Assembly: GCA_936911875.1 (NCBI GenBank) | Contig: CAKZGB010000011.1 | Span: forward strand, 25,683-89,682 | Origin: an uncultured Lysobacteraceae bacterium | GTDB lineage: Bacteria; Pseudomonadota; Gammaproteobacteria; Xanthomonadales; Xanthomonadaceae | DNA: 64,000 nt | Direction of reading: 5' to 3' | Shown here: one piece after another, positions 47,069 through 56,308 of the stretch | Layout: every line of letters starts with the position of its first letter | Numbering within the stretch: position 1 is the stretch's first letter | Position numbers and translations under genes: made by a program | Notes under the pieces: model-generated | The model's input: the letters and a program-made list of their open reading frames with translations, nothing else | Database searches by the model: none | What the model was told of the DNA's origin: nothing

Positions 47069-47980
47069 ATGGCTTTGCGCATCACCGGCTGCATCACCGC
47101 CCTCGCGACTCCCTTTGAACCCGATGGTGAACTCGATACCGATGCCTGGCGCCGCCTGCTTGACCGTCAGTTGGAAGGCGGAGTGGAGGGCCTGGTCGTT
47201 GCCGGTTCCACCGGCGAGGCAGCCTCCCTGTTTGAGCCCGAATACGATGCGATCCTGCGTCTGGCCGTAGAGCGCGTCGCCGGACGCGTGCCGGTTCTGG
47301 CAGGCACCGGTTTGAGCAATACGCAAAAGACCATTGAGTTGACTCGCCGCGTGCGCGCGCTGGGTGCCGATGCCGCTTTGGTCGTTACGCCGCCGTACGT
47401 GCGTCCGACCACCGCCGGACTCATCGAGCATTACCGCGCGATTGCCGATGACAACGCCTTGCCGATCGTGCTGTACAACGTGCCCAGCCGCACCGGTGTC
47501 GATATGGACATTGCCGCGGTCGAGGCCCTGCATTCGCATCCCAACATCATTGGCATTAAAGAGGCGCGCAGCGATTCCGCGCGCATGTCGGCGTTGCTGC
47601 GATTCCGTTCGCCAAACTTTGCCATCCTGAGTGGCGATGATCCGACCGCCGGCCGTGCCATGTTGGCCGGTGCCGACGGTCTGATTTCGGTCGGTTCCAA
47701 CGTCGCCCCGCGCTCGTTCCGACGTCTTTGCGATCTGTCACGTGCCCGTCGCACGGGTGAATCGCAGGAGCTGGATCAGGCCATGGCCGATCTGTACGAC
47801 TTCCTGGGCGTTGAGCCCAATCCGATTCCCGTAAAGGCCCTGTTGCATCAGCAGGGTATAGGCTACGGATTGCGTCTGCCACTTACGTCGCTTTCGCCTG
47901 AACATGCCAACGCCATGCGGCAAGTGGCCGAACAGGTGGAATCGCTCGAGTCGCAAGCGTTACGCGCAGGCACCGTCTAA
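47069..47980 (+). CDS. dapA: 4-hydroxy-tetrahydrodipicolinate synthase
   Basis: Class I aldolase, 303 residues, condensing pyruvate with aspartate semialdehyde at the first committed step of lysine and peptidoglycan precursor synthesis. ATG 47069 gives MALRITGCITALATPFEPDGELD. The Schiff-base lysine is Lys164 (IIGIKEARSD) and the proton-relay Tyr136 lies in LYNVPSRTG; the Thr-Thr-Gly motif of the triad loop reads Ser-Thr-Gly (AGSTGEAASL), a conservative change. Next to gcvR on one side and the BamC-like lipoprotein on the other. Confidence 0.95.
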   Translation: MALRITGCITALATPFEPDGELDTDAWRRLLDRQLEGGVEGLVVAGSTGEAASLFEPEYDAILRLAVERVAGRVPVLAGTGLSNTQKTIELTRRVRALGADAALVVTPPYVRPTTAGLIEHYRAIADDNALPIVLYNVPSRTGVDMDIAAVEALHSHPNIIGIKEARSDSARMSALLRFRSPNFAILSGDDPTAGRAMLAGADGLISVGSNVAPRSFRRLCDLSRARRTGESQELDQAMADLYDFLGVEPNPIPVKALLHQQGIGYGLRLPLTSLSPEHANAMRQVAEQVESLESQALRAGTV

Positions 47981-48032
47981 GCCTTCGTCCGCCAAATAAT
48001 TATTCATTTCAGATTTCCCGGAGTTTCACCCC

Positions 48033-48497
48033 ATGCGTCAAACCGCCTCTATTGCCCGCGCTGCTGCCGTTCTTACCGTTCTGGCCTCAGTGACTGTTGC
48101 CTCCGGCTGTTCCTGGTTCAATAGCCGCGGCAATGGCTATGCTCAAAATCCCCGCCCGCTCGAAGTGCCGCCGGAACTCGTGGCACAAACGCCGAATTCC
48201 GCAGGTCCGGTGATGGCTTCGGGTCAAACGACGCTGCAAGGCTTCCAGGCCACCGGTACGCGCGCCGAGGTCTTTAAGCGCCTGACCGCAGCGCTGACCA
48301 AGATTCCGGGCACCGCGATCAAGACCAGCTCGGAGCTGATCGGCGTGCAGGAAATCGAATACAAGGGCACTGCACTGCTGGTACGCGTGACGGAGTCCAA
48401 CGGCACTTCGACCGTGAGCGTTGTGGATCCGCGCGGTCAAGCCAACAATGCGGCGATCATCACCGAGTTCATGGCGGCGCTGAAAGCCGCGATGTAA
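48033..48497 (+). CDS. BamC-like short outer-membrane lipoprotein
   Basis: A 154-residue lipoprotein: signal peptide and lipobox VASGC with the acylated cysteine at residue 26. RPLEVPPELVAQTPN near residues 41-55 resembles the BamC N-terminal segment that wraps BamD. The rest forms one domain of about 85 residues (FKRLTAALTKIPGTAIKTSSELIGVQEIEYKGTALLVRVTESNGTSTVSVVD), matching only one of the two helix-grip BamC domains of E. coli. Position directly after dapA is the BamC (NlpB) place. I judge it a shortened BamC-type lipoprotein; a separate role is possible. Confidence 0.75.
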   Translation: MRQTASIARAAAVLTVLASVTVASGCSWFNSRGNGYAQNPRPLEVPPELVAQTPNSAGPVMASGQTTLQGFQATGTRAEVFKRLTAALTKIPGTAIKTSSELIGVQEIEYKGTALLVRVTESNGTSTVSVVDPRGQANNAAIITEFMAALKAAM

Positions 48498-48521
48498 TTC
48501 GCGATGTCGCGTAAAAAAGAG

Positions 48522-48550
48522 AACGCCGGCAACTGAGCCGGCGTTTTCAT
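48522..48550. terminator. Bidirectional rho-independent terminator
   Basis: Nine-base stem AACGCCGGC / GCCGGCGTT with a six-base loop; TTCATTT follows on the plus strand and TCTCTTTTTT on the minus strand. Separates the lipoprotein from the Dabb gene. Confidence 0.88.
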
Positions 48551-48850
48551 TTAGAGGTTCGGGTTGCCGACATCGATATCGGCCGAGATGCGCATCTCAC
48601 GCAAGGGCCTGACACGGGCCACGCTCTCCGAGTAGAGCGGATGGGCTTTGTATGCGGCCAGAGCTTCCTGATCGCGGAACTCACCGTACACCACAATATC
48701 GACCTCATCGGACCACGGATCGACTTTGGTATTGCGCACGACCTCGAGACGGTCAGCGTGCGGGATGTCTTTGAGGATGCTCAGGCCCTCGACTACGGCA
48801 TCGAGCCGCGACGGGTCGGTGACATTAAAGAAAACGATGTGACGAATCAT
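48551..48850 (-). CDS. Dabb family (stress-responsive A/B barrel) protein
   Basis: A 99-residue dimeric A/B barrel protein: MIRHIVFFNVTDPSRLDAVVEGLSILKDIPHADRLEVVRNTKVDPWSDEVDIVVYGEFRDQEALAAYKAHPLYSESVARVRPLREMRISADI, the Dabb core. Such small proteins are of mixed and mostly unknown function, sometimes stress-related or acting on small aromatic molecules. Lies 22 bases after fdxA on the same strand, so it may be transcribed with it. Confidence 0.88.
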   Translation of the reverse strand: MIRHIVFFNVTDPSRLDAVVEGLSILKDIPHADRLEVVRNTKVDPWSDEVDIVVYGEFRDQEALAAYKAHPLYSESVARVRPLREMRISADIDVGNPNL

Positions 48851-48872
48851 GGGGACGAAATCAGCCTAAGGC

Positions 48873-49196
48873 TCAGCGCTCAAGCAAGGGGAGCTTGTCA
48901 GGCTTGCCATCCCACTCGGCGGCATCGGGAAGAGGATCTTTGCGCACGGTCAGAACCGGCCAATCTTTGGCCAGATCGGCATTGAGCTGCACGAAATGTT
49001 CCTGACCGGCGGGCACATCGAACTCGGGGTAGATGGCATTGGCCGGGCACTCGGGCTCGCAGAGGGTGCAGTCGATGCACTCATCCGGGTCGATCACCAG
49101 GAAGTTGGGACCCTCGTGGAAGCAATCGACCGGGCACACTTCGACACAGTCGGTGTACTTACACTTGATGCAGTTTTCGGTGACGACGAATGGCAT
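48873..49196 (-). CDS. fdxA: Ferredoxin, seven-iron type (FdxA)
   Basis: A 107-residue ferredoxin. [18 protein letters not shown] holds one cluster and [23 protein letters not shown] the second; the spacing fits a [3Fe-4S]/[4Fe-4S] pair as in Pseudomonas and Azotobacter FdxA-type proteins. Small electron carrier in the cytoplasm. Divergent from pcnB with 47 bases between the start codons. Confidence 0.95.
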   Translation of the reverse strand: MPFVVTENCIKCKYTDCVEVCPVDCFHEGPNFLVIDPDECIDCTLCEPECPANAIYPEFDVPAGQEHFVQLNADLAKDWPVLTVRKDPLPDAAEWDGKPDKLPLLER

Positions 49197-49243
49197 GGGC
49201 GGCGATCGTTAAGGTGCGCGGGGCAAAATGTTAGTATATCGCA

Positions 49244-50521
49244 ATGCCCACGCACCGCCATGACGCTGAACCCCTGATCATTCCGCGTGACGCGCACAAT
49301 GTGTCGCGTCGTGAGATCAGTGCCAACGCCTTAAAGGTGCTGTACAAACTGCATAACGCCGGCTACGAGGCATATCTGGTCGGCGGCGCGGTTCGTGACC
49401 TGCTGGTCGGCGGACACCCCAAAGATTTCGATATCGCCTGTGATGCCACGCCGGAGCAGGTCAAGCATCTGTTCCGCAACTGCCGACTGATCGGTCGCCG
49501 CTTCCGCCTGGCGCACGTCGTGTTCGGCCGCGACATCATCGAGGTGGCTACCTTCCGCGGCAACGAGGATGACGGCAGCGGTGATCGCCATGTCGGTCAG
49601 GATGGCCGGGTGGTGCGCGACAACATTTACGGCACTGTCGATGACGATGCCTGGCGCCGCGATTTCACGGCCAACGCTCTGTATTACTCGATCGCCGATT
49701 TCTCGATCCGCGATGACGTCAACGGTTTCGAAGATATTCAAAATCGCGTTCTGCGTCTCATTGGCGATCCGGTCACGCGCTACCGCGAAGATCCCGTGCG
49801 CATGCTGCGCGCGATCCGTCTGGCGGCCAAACTGGGCTTCTCCATTGAGCCGGACACGGCAGCGCCGATCCCGGAACTGGCACCGCTGCTGGCCGATGTG
49901 TCGCCGGCACGTCTGTACGAAGAAGCCAAGAAGATGTTCCTGTCCGGCCATGCGGTCGCCTCGTTTGAGGGTCTGGAACGTTATGACCTGCTGCGCTGGT
50001 TGTTCCCGGGCACTGCGAAAGCGCTGTCCCGCAATGCCAACGGCGCGTTGCGTCGCATGCTGCTGCAAGGGCTGGAAAATACCGATGCGCGCGTTCGCAA
50101 CGGTGACAGCGTCGCGCCGTATTTCCTGTTTGCTGTGCTGATGTGGCCCGAGTTCTGCATGGAATTCGGACGTCTTGCCCACGGCGGCATGAGCGTGCCC
50201 GATGCGCAGCGTCGTGCGGCGGATCGTGTCGTGGTGCAGCAGTTGAGCCGCGTGGCCATTCCGCGTCGTGACACCTTGCCGATGCAGGAAGTCTGGCTGA
50301 TGCAGGAGCGTTTACGCACGCGCCAGCGTCGCCGCGTCTCGCGCCTGCTGACCCATCCGCGTTTTCGTGCGTCCTATGATTTCCTGCAACTGCGACTCTC
50401 GGCCTCCGAGGAGCATCGTGCAGACGTGGACTTCTGGACGCAGGCACAGCAACTGCCGGCCGATGCGTTGGACGCCATGCTCGCCAACGGCAATGAGAGA
50501 GCCAAGCGCAAGGATCGCTGA
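49244..50521 (+). CDS. pcnB: Poly(A) polymerase I
   Basis: A 425-residue class II nucleotidyltransferase that adds poly(A) tails marking RNA for decay. YLVGGAVRDLLVGGHPKDFDIACDATPEQVKHLF has the G-G-x-x-R-D and the metal-binding D-x-D; then RRFRLAHVVFGRDIIEVATFRG, RRDFTANALYY and RYREDPVRMLRAIRLAAKLGF. The basic C-terminus (RLRTRQRRRVSRLLTHPRFRASYDFLQLR) is the RNA-binding leg that tells PcnB from CCA-adding enzyme. First gene of pcnB-folK-panB-panC-panD-pgi. Confidence 0.95.
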   Translation: MPTHRHDAEPLIIPRDAHNVSRREISANALKVLYKLHNAGYEAYLVGGAVRDLLVGGHPKDFDIACDATPEQVKHLFRNCRLIGRRFRLAHVVFGRDIIEVATFRGNEDDGSGDRHVGQDGRVVRDNIYGTVDDDAWRRDFTANALYYSIADFSIRDDVNGFEDIQNRVLRLIGDPVTRYREDPVRMLRAIRLAAKLGFSIEPDTAAPIPELAPLLADVSPARLYEEAKKMFLSGHAVASFEGLERYDLLRWLFPGTAKALSRNANGALRRMLLQGLENTDARVRNGDSVAPYFLFAVLMWPEFCMEFGRLAHGGMSVPDAQRRAADRVVVQQLSRVAIPRRDTLPMQEVWLMQERLRTRQRRRVSRLLTHPRFRASYDFLQLRLSASEEHRADVDFWTQAQQLPADALDAMLANGNERAKRKDR

Positions 50522-50524
50522 CGC

Positions 50525-51052
50525 GTGATTGCGAATTCGGCACCGGCGGTCACCGCTTATATTGGCTTGGGCGGCAATGTAGGCAATGTATGCGCCACCT
50601 TTGCGCAGGCTCTGGAGCAGATGCGTCAGTGGCCGTGCAGCTCCGTACAACACATCTCATCGCTGTACCGCACACCGCCATGGGGTGGGGTGGAGCAGGA
50701 TGACTATCTCAATGCCGTGGTCGCATTGAAGACGCAATTAAAGCCTGCCGCATTGCATGACTTAATGCGCGAGCTGGAACGAGTCCATGGCCGCGATCGC
50801 GAGCATGAAACGCGCTGGGGACCTCGCACTCTGGATCTCGATTTGCTGTTGTACGGTAATGAGCAGATTGCTTCGGAGACGTTGCAGGTCCCGCATCCGC
50901 GAATGACCGAGCGCGCCTTCGTCATGGTGCCGTTGCTGGAGATCGCGCCCGCGATTGTGATCCCCGGTCACGAATCCGTCACTCAACTGAGCGGACAATG
51001 GCAGACGCAAGACCTTTCTAATCTGGGAGACTTAGAGCCCGATGGACACTGA
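50525..51052 (+). CDS. folK: 6-hydroxymethyl-7,8-dihydropterin pyrophosphokinase
   Basis: A 175-residue folate enzyme that transfers pyrophosphate from ATP to hydroxymethyldihydropterin. The start is a GTG three bases after pcn[23 protein letters not shown] is the first loop and [15 protein letters not shown] the ATP/Mg site with the Dx[24 protein letters not shown] is the usual C-terminus. The end overlaps the panB start by 11 bases. Confidence 0.95.
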   Translation: MIANSAPAVTAYIGLGGNVGNVCATFAQALEQMRQWPCSSVQHISSLYRTPPWGGVEQDDYLNAVVALKTQLKPAALHDLMRELERVHGRDREHETRWGPRTLDLDLLLYGNEQIASETLQVPHPRMTERAFVMVPLLEIAPAIVIPGHESVTQLSGQWQTQDLSNLGDLEPDGH

Positions 51053-51866
51053 ACAACAAGCGGCACCGCGCCGCCCGTGGACGGTCCCGATGCTGGCTGA
51101 AGCCAAGCAGACGGGTCACAAACTCACCATGCTCACGGCCTACGATGCGAGTTTCGGTCGTGCCATGGATCGGGCCGGGCTGGATATGATTCTGATCGGC
51201 GACTCGTTAGGCATGGTCATGCAAGGTCATGACAGCACGTTGCCGGTGACGGTCGATCAGATCGAATATCACACGGCTTGTGTGGCCAAAGCGGCGGTCA
51301 ATCCGATGATCGTTGCCGATCTGCCGTTCCAGGCCGATGCCGATACCGATCGTGCGTTGCAAGCCGCTACGCGCTTTCTGCAGGCCGGGGCCAAGATGGT
51401 CAAGATCGAAGGTGCCGGGTTCAAGTGCGACATCATTCGCTACTTGAGTGAGCGTGAGATTCCGGTGTGCTCGCATTTGGGGCTGACGCCGCAATCGATT
51501 CTGCGCCTTGGTAGCTACAAAGTGCAGGGGCGCGATGATGCCGCGGCCGCCGCATTGCTGCAGCAGGCTAAAGATGTAGAGCAAGCCGGTGCCGATCTGC
51601 TGGTGCTCGAGTGCGTGCCGAGCGCGCTGGCGGCCGAGATCACGAAGTCCTTGACGATCCCGACGATCGGTATCGGTGCCGGTCCCGATTGCGACGGTCA
51701 GGTACTCGTGCTGCACGACATGCTGGGCATGGACTCCGGTCATCGCCGTCCGCGCTTCGTCAAAGATTTTCTGGCCGTTGGCGGTTCGATCGAAGGCGCC
51801 ATTGCCGCCTATATCGAAGCCGTGCAGAACGGTGATTTCCCGGCTCCGGAACACGGCTACGCATGA
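51042..51866 (+). CDS. panB: 3-methyl-2-oxobutanoate hydroxymethyltransferase
   Basis: A 274-residue TIM-barrel enzyme that hydroxymethylates 2-oxoisovalerate to ketopantoate with methylene-[35 protein letters not shown] gives the metal aspartates and [24 protein letters not shown] the second half; [28 protein letters not shown] is signature 3. First enzyme of the pantothenate set; stop overlaps panC start by four bases. Confidence 0.97.
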   Translation: MDTEQQAAPRRPWTVPMLAEAKQTGHKLTMLTAYDASFGRAMDRAGLDMILIGDSLGMVMQGHDSTLPVTVDQIEYHTACVAKAAVNPMIVADLPFQADADTDRALQAATRFLQAGAKMVKIEGAGFKCDIIRYLSEREIPVCSHLGLTPQSILRLGSYKVQGRDDAAAAALLQQAKDVEQAGADLLVLECVPSALAAEITKSLTIPTIGIGAGPDCDGQVLVLHDMLGMDSGHRRPRFVKDFLAVGGSIEGAIAAYIEAVQNGDFPAPEHGYA

Positions 51867-52717
51867 GCATTTCGGTAATTCAGGATTTGCAGGCTCTGCG
51901 TGAGACGGTCAGTGCGGCCAAGGCGCGCGGGCAACGGGTGGCCTTCGTACCGACGATGGGCAACTTACATGCCGGTCATTTTTCGCTGATCGAACTGGCG
52001 CGGCAGAATGCGGGCTTTGTGGTCGCCTCGATTTTTGTGAATCCGACGCAGTTCGGTCCCAACGAAGATTTTGATCGCTATCCGCGCACGCCCGATGCCG
52101 ATGTGCAAGGGCTGAGTGCTGCCGGTTGCGATGCGGTCTGGATGCCCGATGTGGCAACGATGTATCCCATGGGTGTTGAACGCGCGGTGCAGATGCGCGT
52201 GCCGGTCATTACCGAAACCTTGGATGGTGCTCATCGTCCGGGTCATTTTGATGGCGTCGCCACCGTGGTCTGCCGCCTGTTCAATCAGGTCCAACCCGAT
52301 GTGGCCATCTTTGGCCGCAAGGATTATCAGCAGCTGGCAGTGATCCGGGCCATGGTCCGTGATTTGGCCATGCCGATTGAAATCATTGGGGCGCCGACGC
52401 GTCGTGAAGACAGCGGCCTGGCCCTGAGCTCGCGCAATCAGTATCTGAGTGCCGAGCAGCGCCTGACGGCTCCGCTGATTCGTCAGACACTGCAGGCGAT
52501 GGAGCAGGGGCTGCGCGCCGGGGAGTCCGTCGAGTCCGTTCAGGACAATGCGGTAAAATGCCTGCAGCAAGCGGGGTTTGACGTGGATTATGCCGTGGTG
52601 CGCCAGCCGGACCTGACCGAGGTTGCTAGCGTGGCCGCGGGCCAGTCTGTTGTCGCGCTGATTGCAGCCCGCCTGGGTTCCACCCGCCTGATTGATAACT
52701 CCGAATTCACTCGTTAA
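51863..52717 (+). CDS. panC: Pantothenate synthetase
   Basis: A 284-residue ligase of the nucleotidylyltransferase class that joins pantoate and beta-alanine with [22 protein letters not shown] holds the HxGH ATP motif, [44 protein letters not shown] the substrate and KMSK-like loops, and [14 protein letters not shown] the last. Overlaps panB by four bases and is followed by panD after six bases. Confidence 0.97.
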   Translation: MSISVIQDLQALRETVSAAKARGQRVAFVPTMGNLHAGHFSLIELARQNAGFVVASIFVNPTQFGPNEDFDRYPRTPDADVQGLSAAGCDAVWMPDVATMYPMGVERAVQMRVPVITETLDGAHRPGHFDGVATVVCRLFNQVQPDVAIFGRKDYQQLAVIRAMVRDLAMPIEIIGAPTRREDSGLALSSRNQYLSAEQRLTAPLIRQTLQAMEQGLRAGESVESVQDNAVKCLQQAGFDVDYAVVRQPDLTEVASVAAGQSVVALIAARLGSTRLIDNSEFTR

Positions 52718-52723
52718 AGCACC

Positions 52724-53107
52724 ATGCAACTGACCATTCTCAAAGCCAAGATTCACCGCGCCACCGTGACCCACGCCGAGCTGCATTACGAGGGTTCGTG
52801 CGCCATTGACTCGCGTCTGCTCGAGATCAGCGGCATTCTCGAAAACGAGATGGTGCACATCTACAACGTCAACTCGGGTCATCGCTTTTCGACCTATGCC
52901 ATTCGTGCCGAAGAGGGTTCGGGCATTATCTCGGTCAACGGCGCTGCCGCACATTGCGCAAAGCCCGGTGATCTGGTGATCATCTGCGCCTACGGACAAT
53001 GCGATGAGGCCGAAGCGAAGGCCTACACGCCGACCTTGGTTTACGTCGACCGCAAGAACGGTCTGACCCATACCAATCATTCGATCAGCGAACAGCGCAC
53101 TCAATAA
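52724..53107 (+). CDS. panD: Aspartate 1-decarboxylase
   Basis: A 127-residue pro-enzyme, self-cleaved between Gly24 and Ser25 ([14 protein letters not shown]) to form the pyruvoyl group. [66 protein letters not shown] are conserved. Makes beta-alanine for panC. Cytoplasmic tetramer. The PanZ dependence seen in E. coli is not indicated. Confidence 0.98.
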   Translation: MQLTILKAKIHRATVTHAELHYEGSCAIDSRLLEISGILENEMVHIYNVNSGHRFSTYAIRAEEGSGIISVNGAAAHCAKPGDLVIICAYGQCDEAEAKAYTPTLVYVDRKNGLTHTNHSISEQRTQ

Positions 53108-53131
53108 TTTTTTACCCGGGAGGGAACCCGC

Positions 53132-54634
53132 ATGTCCGATCAGAGTCCGGTAGCCATTGCGCGCCCCACCCGCTCCGTTGCGGAGCTTAATCATGCGGAC
53201 CCCGGCCGCGCTGCACGTTTTGATATCGCCGGTCCTTGCGGGCTGGCGGCTAATTTCTCGCGCCAGCGTTACGATGACGCGGCGGTTGATCAGCTGTTTG
53301 CGCTGGCGGCATCGCTCGATTTTCATGCGGCCTTAAAGCGCCAAATGGGCGGCGAGATGGTCAACCCGACCGAGCAACGCGCTGCCTTGCATACCGCGTT
53401 GCGTGGCCAACCCTTGCACACTGAGGTCGCCGATGCGGCCTTCGCTCAAGCGCAACAGGCTCGCACTCAAATGCGCGCACTGTATGAGCAACTGGCTGCA
53501 AGCGATGTCACCGACATTGTCAGCATCGGCATCGGCGGTTCGGACTTAGGGCCGCGACTGGCGGTGGATGCATTGGCGGCCGAACAGACGTCACGGCGTT
53601 TTCGCGTGCACTTTGTCTCCAATGTCGATGGCGCCGCGATGGACCGACTGCTGCCGACGCTGGATCCTTCGCGCACGGCCGTCCTGCTGATTTCGAAAAC
53701 ATTTACAACGCAAGAGACCTTGCTCAACGGCGAGATTGCCTATGCGTGGTTAAACGCGCCCGAGCGCACGTTTGCAATTACCACTAACGCAACCGGTGCG
53801 GCGGAGCGTTTCGATATTTCACCCGAGCGCGTACTGCCGATGTGGGATTGGGTCGGTGGCCGTTATTCGATGTGGTCTGCGGTCGGCTTGCCGATTCTGC
53901 TGGCGATCGGGCCTGACGGTTTTGACCAGCTGCTTGCCGGTGCTGCCGCTATGGATCGCCACGCGCTTGAAACGGAGCCGCGTGCGAATCTGGCGTATTG
54001 GCATGCGCTGACCGCTGTCTACAATCGAGGCGTGTTGGGTCTGTGCTCGCATACCGTGTTGCCGTACGACGAGCGCCTCAAGCTGTTTCCGCCGTATCTG
54101 CAGCAGTTGGTAATGGAAAGTCTGGGTAAGTCGGCGCAACTCGACGGTTCGCCGGTCGTTGGCCAAACCGTGCCGGTGTGGTGGGGCGGTGCGGGTACCG
54201 ACTCGCAACATAGCTTCTTCCAGGCGTTGCATCAGGGTACGCAAGTCGAGTCGATGGATCTGATCGGCGTGCTCAAGCCCGCTCACAGCTATGCGACCAA
54301 TCATCTGGCGCTGCTGTCAAACTTGCTGGCGCAGTCCGAAGCATTTGCGAACGGTCAGTCGAGCTCGGATCTGCATCGCAACTATGCGGGCAATCGTCCG
54401 AATACCGTGATCCGTTTGCCGTCACTGACGCCGGAGACGCTGGGTGCACTGATTGCGCTGTACGAGCACAGTGTCTACCTGCAGTCGGTGGTGTGGAACA
54501 TCAACCCGTTCGATCAGTTCGGTGTAGAACTCGGTAAGCGTTTGGCCAACGGCATGTTGCCGGCACTGCGCGGCGAAACCGAGTCCGAAGATCCGGTCAC
54601 AAAGTATCTAGTGAGTTCGATTCGGAACGTCTGA
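53132..54634 (+). CDS. pgi: Glucose-6-phosphate isomerase
   Basis: A 500-residue isomerase, shorter than the 549 of E. coli, which matches the Xanthomonas type. [16 protein letters not shown] and [12 protein letters not shown] bind the phosphate; [17 protein letters not shown] and the C-terminal [16 protein letters not shown] include the catalytic residues. Interconverts glucose 6-phosphate and fructose 6-phosphate. AGGGAGG precedes the ATG. Its 3' end overlaps convergent queG by 38 bases. Confidence 0.97.
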   Translation: MSDQSPVAIARPTRSVAELNHADPGRAARFDIAGPCGLAANFSRQRYDDAAVDQLFALAASLDFHAALKRQMGGEMVNPTEQRAALHTALRGQPLHTEVADAAFAQAQQARTQMRALYEQLAASDVTDIVSIGIGGSDLGPRLAVDALAAEQTSRRFRVHFVSNVDGAAMDRLLPTLDPSRTAVLLISKTFTTQETLLNGEIAYAWLNAPERTFAITTNATGAAERFDISPERVLPMWDWVGGRYSMWSAVGLPILLAIGPDGFDQLLAGAAAMDRHALETEPRANLAYWHALTAVYNRGVLGLCSHTVLPYDERLKLFPPYLQQLVMESLGKSAQLDGSPVVGQTVPVWWGGAGTDSQHSFFQALHQGTQVESMDLIGVLKPAHSYATNHLALLSNLLAQSEAFANGQSSSDLHRNYAGNRPNTVIRLPSLTPETLGALIALYEHSVYLQSVVWNINPFDQFGVELGKRLANGMLPALRGETESEDPVTKYLVSSIRNV

Positions 54635-55718
54635 GCCGACGTTCGGCGATGGCCCATTGCACGGCTTCGCTGACGATCTCATCCGTATCGTCCGCATGCG
54701 CTGCCAATAGCGCATCGGTTTGCGTTTCATCAATCGGTGCATTGCCCAGCGCAATGGCGACGTTGCGGCGCCAGCGCCGATAGCCGCTTCGACGGATCGT
54801 GCTGCCCTCGGTGCGTGCAAGGAACTCGGTTTCGGTCCACGCAAACAGGGTGCGCAAGTCGGCAGTATCCAAATCGTTTCGTGCTGAAAAATCAGGCACT
54901 TCTGTGCGTTTGGCAAACTTGTTCCAAGGGCACACCAGCTGACAGTCATCGCAACCGAATATGCGATTGCCGATGGCGCGGCGGAATTCGGTGGGGATGC
55001 TGCCTTCGTGCTCAATGGTCAGATACGAAATGCAACGACGTGCATCGAGCCGATACGGAGCAATGATGGCTTGCGTCGGGCACACATCAACGCAGCGCGT
55101 GCAGGTGCCGCAATGCGCCGTTGCAGGCGGATCGGGGGGCAGGGGCGCATCGAGAAAAATCTCGCCAAGGAAAAACCAGGAGCCGCCGTTGCGATCAATC
55201 AGGCAGGTGTGTTTGCCAATCCAGCCGAGACCTGCATTGCGTGCCAGCGCTCGCTCTAGTACGGGGGCGCTATCGACAAACACACGAAACCCGAACGGTC
55301 CGATCAGTTCGGCGATACGTTCGCTCAAGCGCTGCAGGCGATTGCGCATCAGCTTGTGATAATCGCGACCCAAGGCGTAACGGGCGACATACGCGCGATG
55401 GCCATCAGCCAGGGTCTCCCATGCTTCCGCGTCATCGCGGCGGCCGTAATCCAAGCCCACCGAGATCACGCTCACGGTGCCTGGCAATAATGCGTCGGGT
55501 GCGGATCGTAATTGGGCGTGCCGCTCCATCCATTGCATGTCGCCGTGATACGAACGCTCCAGCCAGTCGCGCAGATGACCGGCGTCGGTCTCCACTGCGA
55601 TATCCGTGACGCCGAAATGCGTAAAGCCGGCCTCGCGTGCCAGCTGTTCAATGCGCTCGCGCAGGGGCAGCGATTCCGTCACGATATATTCGATTCTGCT
55701 AGGCAGTCCATAGGGCAT
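54597..55718 (-). CDS. queG: Epoxyqueuosine reductase
   Basis: A 373-residue cobalamin-dependent iron-sulfur enzyme performing the last step of queuosine tRNA modification. Two [4Fe-4S] clusters are in [17 protein letters not shown] (near residue 205) and [14 protein letters not shown] (near residue 256); [17 protein letters not shown] is a HEAT-like repeat at the C-terminus. Start ATG 55718 is listed; a GTG at 55682 ([13 protein letters not shown]) would fit family length better and avoid crowding with divergent tsaE, so the N-terminal 12 residues are doubtful. Confidence 0.95.
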   Translation of the reverse strand: MPYGLPSRIEYIVTESLPLRERIEQLAREAGFTHFGVTDIAVETDAGHLRDWLERSYHGDMQWMERHAQLRSAPDALLPGTVSVISVGLDYGRRDDAEAWETLADGHRAYVARYALGRDYHKLMRNRLQRLSERIAELIGPFGFRVFVDSAPVLERALARNAGLGWIGKHTCLIDRNGGSWFFLGEIFLDAPLPPDPPATAHCGTCTRCVDVCPTQAIIAPYRLDARRCISYLTIEHEGSIPTEFRRAIGNRIFGCDDCQLVCPWNKFAKRTEVPDFSARNDLDTADLRTLFAWTETEFLARTEGSTIRRSGYRRWRRNVAIALGNAPIDETQTDALLAAHADDTDEIVSEAVQWAIAERRLRRSESNSLDTL

Positions 55719-55726
55719 TCATTATC

Positions 55727-56230
55727 ATGCATGAGATGACATCTGCCCACGCCCCCGTCCGACTGCAACTTGCCGATGAATCGGCTACCCAACGGCTGGG
55801 CGAGGCGATCGCGGCTCGGTTGGCGGAATGGCCTTCGGAATCTTTGCGCATTTGGCTCGAAGGCGATCTGGGCGCCGGCAAGAGCACTTTGGCCCGCGCC
55901 TGCCTGCGCGCGCTTGGCGTGACCGGACCCATTAAGAGTCCGACCTACACGCTGGTCGAGCGCTATCCCCTGAGCGATGGCAGCGAGGCCTGGCACCTGG
56001 ATCTGTATCGGATTTCGGACCCCGAGGAGCTCGATTATCTCGGTCTCGATGAGGTAGCGGTGCGCGTTTGGCTGATCGAGTGGCCGGAACGGGGCCGCGA
56101 GGAGCTCATCCCGCCGGATCTGCGCATTCGCCTTATTCAGACGCCCGATGGGGCGCGCGAAGCACTAATAACTGCAACAAATAGCAAAACTGTGGACAGC
56201 GTCACGAAAATTGCAGAAGAATTCCATTAA
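55727..56230 (+). CDS. tsaE: tRNA threonylcarbamoyladenosine biosynthesis ATPase TsaE
   Basis: A 167-residue P-loop ATPase required with TsaB and TsaD for the t6A37 modification of ANN-decoding tRNAs. Walker A is GDLGAGKSTLARACLRALG near residue 45; SPTYTLVERYPL and WHLDLYRISDPEELDYLGLDE, with VWLIEWPERG closing the domain, are diagnostic. ATG 55727 or 55736 could be the start. Eight bases separate it from the divergent queG ATG. amiC and mutL follow on the same strand, the widespread tsaE-amiC-mutL cluster. Confidence 0.95.
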   Translation: MHEMTSAHAPVRLQLADESATQRLGEAIAARLAEWPSESLRIWLEGDLGAGKSTLARACLRALGVTGPIKSPTYTLVERYPLSDGSEAWHLDLYRISDPEELDYLGLDEVAVRVWLIEWPERGREELIPPDLRIRLIQTPDGAREALITATNSKTVDSVTKIAEEFH

Positions 56231-56308
56231 AACTGTCTGAACTAGAATTAAAAAAACTTGGCAAGTTACGGATACTTAAAGGAAAATGGTTTCCGTAACT
56301 CCACCCCG

